Shown one piece after another: positions 5,604 to 7,601 of a DNA stretch of 7,601 nucleotides. The DNA comes from Flavobacteriaceae bacterium. Its GTDB lineage: Bacteria; Bacteroidota; Bacteroidia; Flavobacteriales; Flavobacteriaceae. The position numbers and the translations under genes were made by a program. Under the pieces are notes generated by a model. The model saw only the letters and a program-made list of their open reading frames with translations, did not search any database and was not told the DNA's origin. The stretch is taken from contig JAGQYU010000074.1 in the NCBI GenBank assembly GCA_020435885.1, forward strand, positions 13,796 to 21,396, in the 5' to 3' direction. How positions within the stretch are numbered: the first letter of the stretch is position 1; each line of letters opens with the position of its first letter.

Positions 5604-7601
5604 CTACATATTCCTTCTATACTGTCCGCCTACTTCAAATAAAGCAGAGGTAATTTGACCTAATGAGCAAACTTTGGTGGCTTCCATTAACTGCTCAAAG
5701 ATATTTTGATTATTCACTGCTTTTTGTTGTAATAATTCCAACTGTTCTTTGGCATTATCAGCATTGCCTTTGTGGAGATGCTCAATAACTTCTATTTGAT
5801 GTTTTTTCTCTGTTTCAGTAGCTCTGATAACTTCATCAGGAATAATAGTTGGAGAGCCTTTACTGCTTAAAAAAGTATTTACGCCAATGATTGGAAATTT
5901 ACCTGAGTGCTTAAGTGTTTCATAATACAAACTTTCTTCCTGAATCTTTGAGCGTTGATACATGGTTTCCATAGCGCCTAATACGCCGCCACGTTCTGTT
6001 ATTCTGTCAAATTCAGTATAAACAGCTTCTTCAACTAAATCGGTCAATTCTTCAATAATAAAAGCTCCTTGTATAGGGTTTTCATTTTTTGCTAGTCCTA
6101 ATTCTTTATTGATAATTAATTGAATGGCCATTGCCCTGCGAACAGATTCCTCAGTTGGTGTGGTAATAGCCTCATCGTAAGCATTGGTATGCAGTGAGTT
6201 ACAATTATCATAAATAGCATACAATGCTTGAAGCGTAGTTCGGATATCGTTAAAATCAATTTCCTGAGCGTGTAGTGAACGCCCCGAGGTTTGAATGTGA
6301 TATTTTAGCATTTGTGCTCTGGCATCGGCACCATATTTAAACTTCATGGCTTTAGCCCAAATCTTACGGGCAACACGCCCTATAACGGCATATTCAGGGT
6401 CTATTCCGTTAGAGAAAAAGAATGATAAGTTTGGCCCAAATTTATTGATATCCATTCCTCTTGATAGATAGTATTCCACATAAGTGAAACCATTAGCCAG
6501 TGTAAATGCCAATTGCGTAATTGGGTTGGCTCCGGCTTCAGCAATGTGGTAACCCGAAATCGAAACCGAATAGAAGTTGCGCACATTATTTTCAATAAAA
6601 TACTCTTGAACATCACCCATTAAACGGAGGGCAAATTCTGTAGAGAAAATACAAGTATTCTGTGCCTGATCTTCTTTTAGAATATCTGCCTGTACCGTAC
6701 CTCTTACTTTTGAAATAGTTTCGGCTTTGATCTTTTCATAAGTATCTTTCGGCAACACTTCATCACCTGTTACGCCAAGAAGCATCAACCCTAATCCGTT
6801 ATTTCCTTCAGGAAGTTCACCTTGATATTCTGGCCTTTGTACACCTTTCTTTTTATAGATGGCGTTGATCTTTTCCTCAACTTCTTTTCCCAATGCATTT
6901 GCCTTAATATACTTTTCGCATTCCTGATCTATGGCTGCATTCATAAAAAAGCCTAACAGCATAGGAGCAGGGCCATTGATAGTCATGCTCACAGAGGTCA
7001 TCGGATTAGTGAGTTCAAAACCTGAATATAGTTTTTTAGCATCATCCAAACAACAAATAGAAACACCGGCATTGCCAATTTTACCATAAATATCCGGGCG
7101 GAGGTCAGGGTCATTCCCGTAAAGGGTAACTGAGTCGAAAGCAGTAGATAAACGCTTGGCTGGCATCTCTAAACTTACATAATGGAAACGTCTGTTGGTA
7201 CGTTCCGGACCACCTTCGCCGGCAAACATCCTGGTTGGGTCTTCTTCAGTACGTTTAAACGGATAGATACCCGCCGCATAAGGAAATTCACCGGGAACAT
7301 TTTCCTGTAAATTCCACAAAAGTATATCACCCCACGCTTCATATTTAGGTAAAGAGATTTTTGGAATCTGTAAATGTGAGAGTGACTCTGTATGTGTTTG
7401 TATTTTAATTTCTTTGCCCCTTACTTTAAAGGAGTAAACATCATTTTTATAGTTTTGTTTTTTAGTATCCCAATGTTGAATGATCTCCCAATTATGTGGA
7501 TTGAGATTCATTTTAATACGATCGAACTCTTTGATAAGAAGACTAATGATATCTTTTTTATCATCTGAGGTATGCTGCAGAATCTCTTGCTCATCAATAC
7601 C
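5604..7601 (-). CDS. icmF: Fused isobutyryl-CoA mutase, C-terminal mutase part (partial, 5' end outside window)
   Basis: The frame is open past the ATG at 7511 to the right edge (adding ...KEFDRIK before that ATG), so the ATG is internal and 665 codons are visible. Counting from that ATG, the adenosylcobalamin-dependent acyl-CoA mutase barrel shows PYAAGIYPFKR, RMFAGEGGPERTNRRF (94-109), LSTAFDSVTLYG (121-132), TINGPAP, VRGTVQADILKEDQAQNT (269-286) and SISGYHIAEAGANP (317-330). Phe96 and Gln284 occupy the places of Tyr89 and Arg207 of methylmalonyl-CoA mutase. Losing the carboxylate-binding Arg points to isobutyryl-CoA/butyryl-CoA rather than methylmalonyl-CoA. An insertion of about 65-70 residues (about 197-268) is absent from methylmalonyl-CoA mutase. 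IcmF proteins carry the B12-binding domain and a MeaB-like GTPase N-terminal to this part; these should lie just beyond 7601. The protein is cytosolic. Full-length family members are about 1100 residues. Confidence 0.88.
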   Translation of the reverse strand, partial: GIDEQEILQHTSDDKKDIISLLIKEFDRIKMNLNPHNWEIIQHWDTKKQNYKNDVYSFKVRGKEIKIQTHTESLSHLQIPKISLPKYEAWGDILLWNLQENVPGEFPYAAGIYPFKRTEEDPTRMFAGEGGPERTNRRFHYVSLEMPAKRLSTAFDSVTLYGNDPDLRPDIYGKIGNAGVSICCLDDAKKLYSGFELTNPMTSVSMTINGPAPMLLGFFMNAAIDQECEKYIKANALGKEVEEKINAIYKKKGVQRPEYQGELPEGNNGLGLMLLGVTGDEVLPKDTYEKIKAETISKVRGTVQADILKEDQAQNTCIFSTEFALRLMGDVQEYFIENNVRNFYSVSISGYHIAEAGANPITQLAFTLANGFTYVEYYLSRGMDINKFGPNLSFFFSNGIDPEYAVIGRVARKIWAKAMKFKYGADARAQMLKYHIQTSGRSLHAQEIDFNDIRTTLQALYAIYDNCNSLHTNAYDEAITTPTEESVRRAMAIQLIINKELGLAKNENPIQGAFIIEELTDLVEEAVYTEFDRITERGGVLGAMETMYQRSKIQEESLYYETLKHSGKFPIIGVNTFLSSKGSPTIIPDEVIRATETEKKHQIEVIEHLHKGNADNAKEQLELLQQKAVNNQNIFEQLMEATKVCSLGQITSALFEVGGQYRRNM

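Noticed and set aside
6401..6616. 71-codon minus-strand frame
   Set aside because: It is an alternate frame within the conserved mutase barrel of icmF.

Overview
The window reads as chromosomal DNA of a Bacteroidota bacterium, most likely a member of Flavobacteriia. It is AT-rich, has no Shine-Dalgarno-like sites upstream of its genes, carries Bacteroidota-type promoter boxes (TTG about 17-19 bp before TAnnTTTG), and encodes two lipoproteins with signal peptidase II boxes. All assignments rest on reading motifs in the sequence; no database search was run.

Layout. Minus strand, left edge: the first 14 codons of a gene that resembles a PLP-dependent threonine/serine dehydratase (1-43). It sits directly behind a DUF1684 lipoprotein gene (47-661), and both are probably read from one promoter at 677-704. 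Plus strand: an overlapping divergent promoter (696-725) drives an untranslated leader of about 150 nt. This leader holds a 24-codon ORF (746-820) and an intrinsic terminator (842-868) that ends only 12 bp before the start of an MFS exporter (881-2080). The exporter converges on the next minus-strand gene with 4 bp between their stop codons. Minus strand, right part: a DASS/SLC13-type anion:sodium symporter (2085-3614, TTG start) lies 6 bp behind a CocE/S15-type hydrolase lipoprotein (3621-5552). The hydrolase follows the 3' two-thirds of a fused isobutyryl-CoA mutase gene, icmF (5604 to beyond 7601). The 51-bp gap between icmF and the hydrolase holds a perfect 18-bp palindrome overlapping a TAGATTTG promoter box.

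How the genes may work together. The hydrolase and the symporter look like one translationally coupled unit: an exported serine hydrolase whose residues match the alpha-amino-acid ester hydrolase branch, plus an inner-membrane carrier for acidic products. IcmF belongs to branched acyl-CoA metabolism and may simply be a neighbour.

The part most worth a second look is the leader in front of the MFS gene. Its promoter, short ORF, candidate antiterminator and terminator are arranged as expected for ribosome-mediated transcription attenuation of an exporter. No mobile element, CRISPR array, tRNA or rRNA was seen. The only non-coding stretch near 300 bases is 662-880, described below; the rest is tightly coding.
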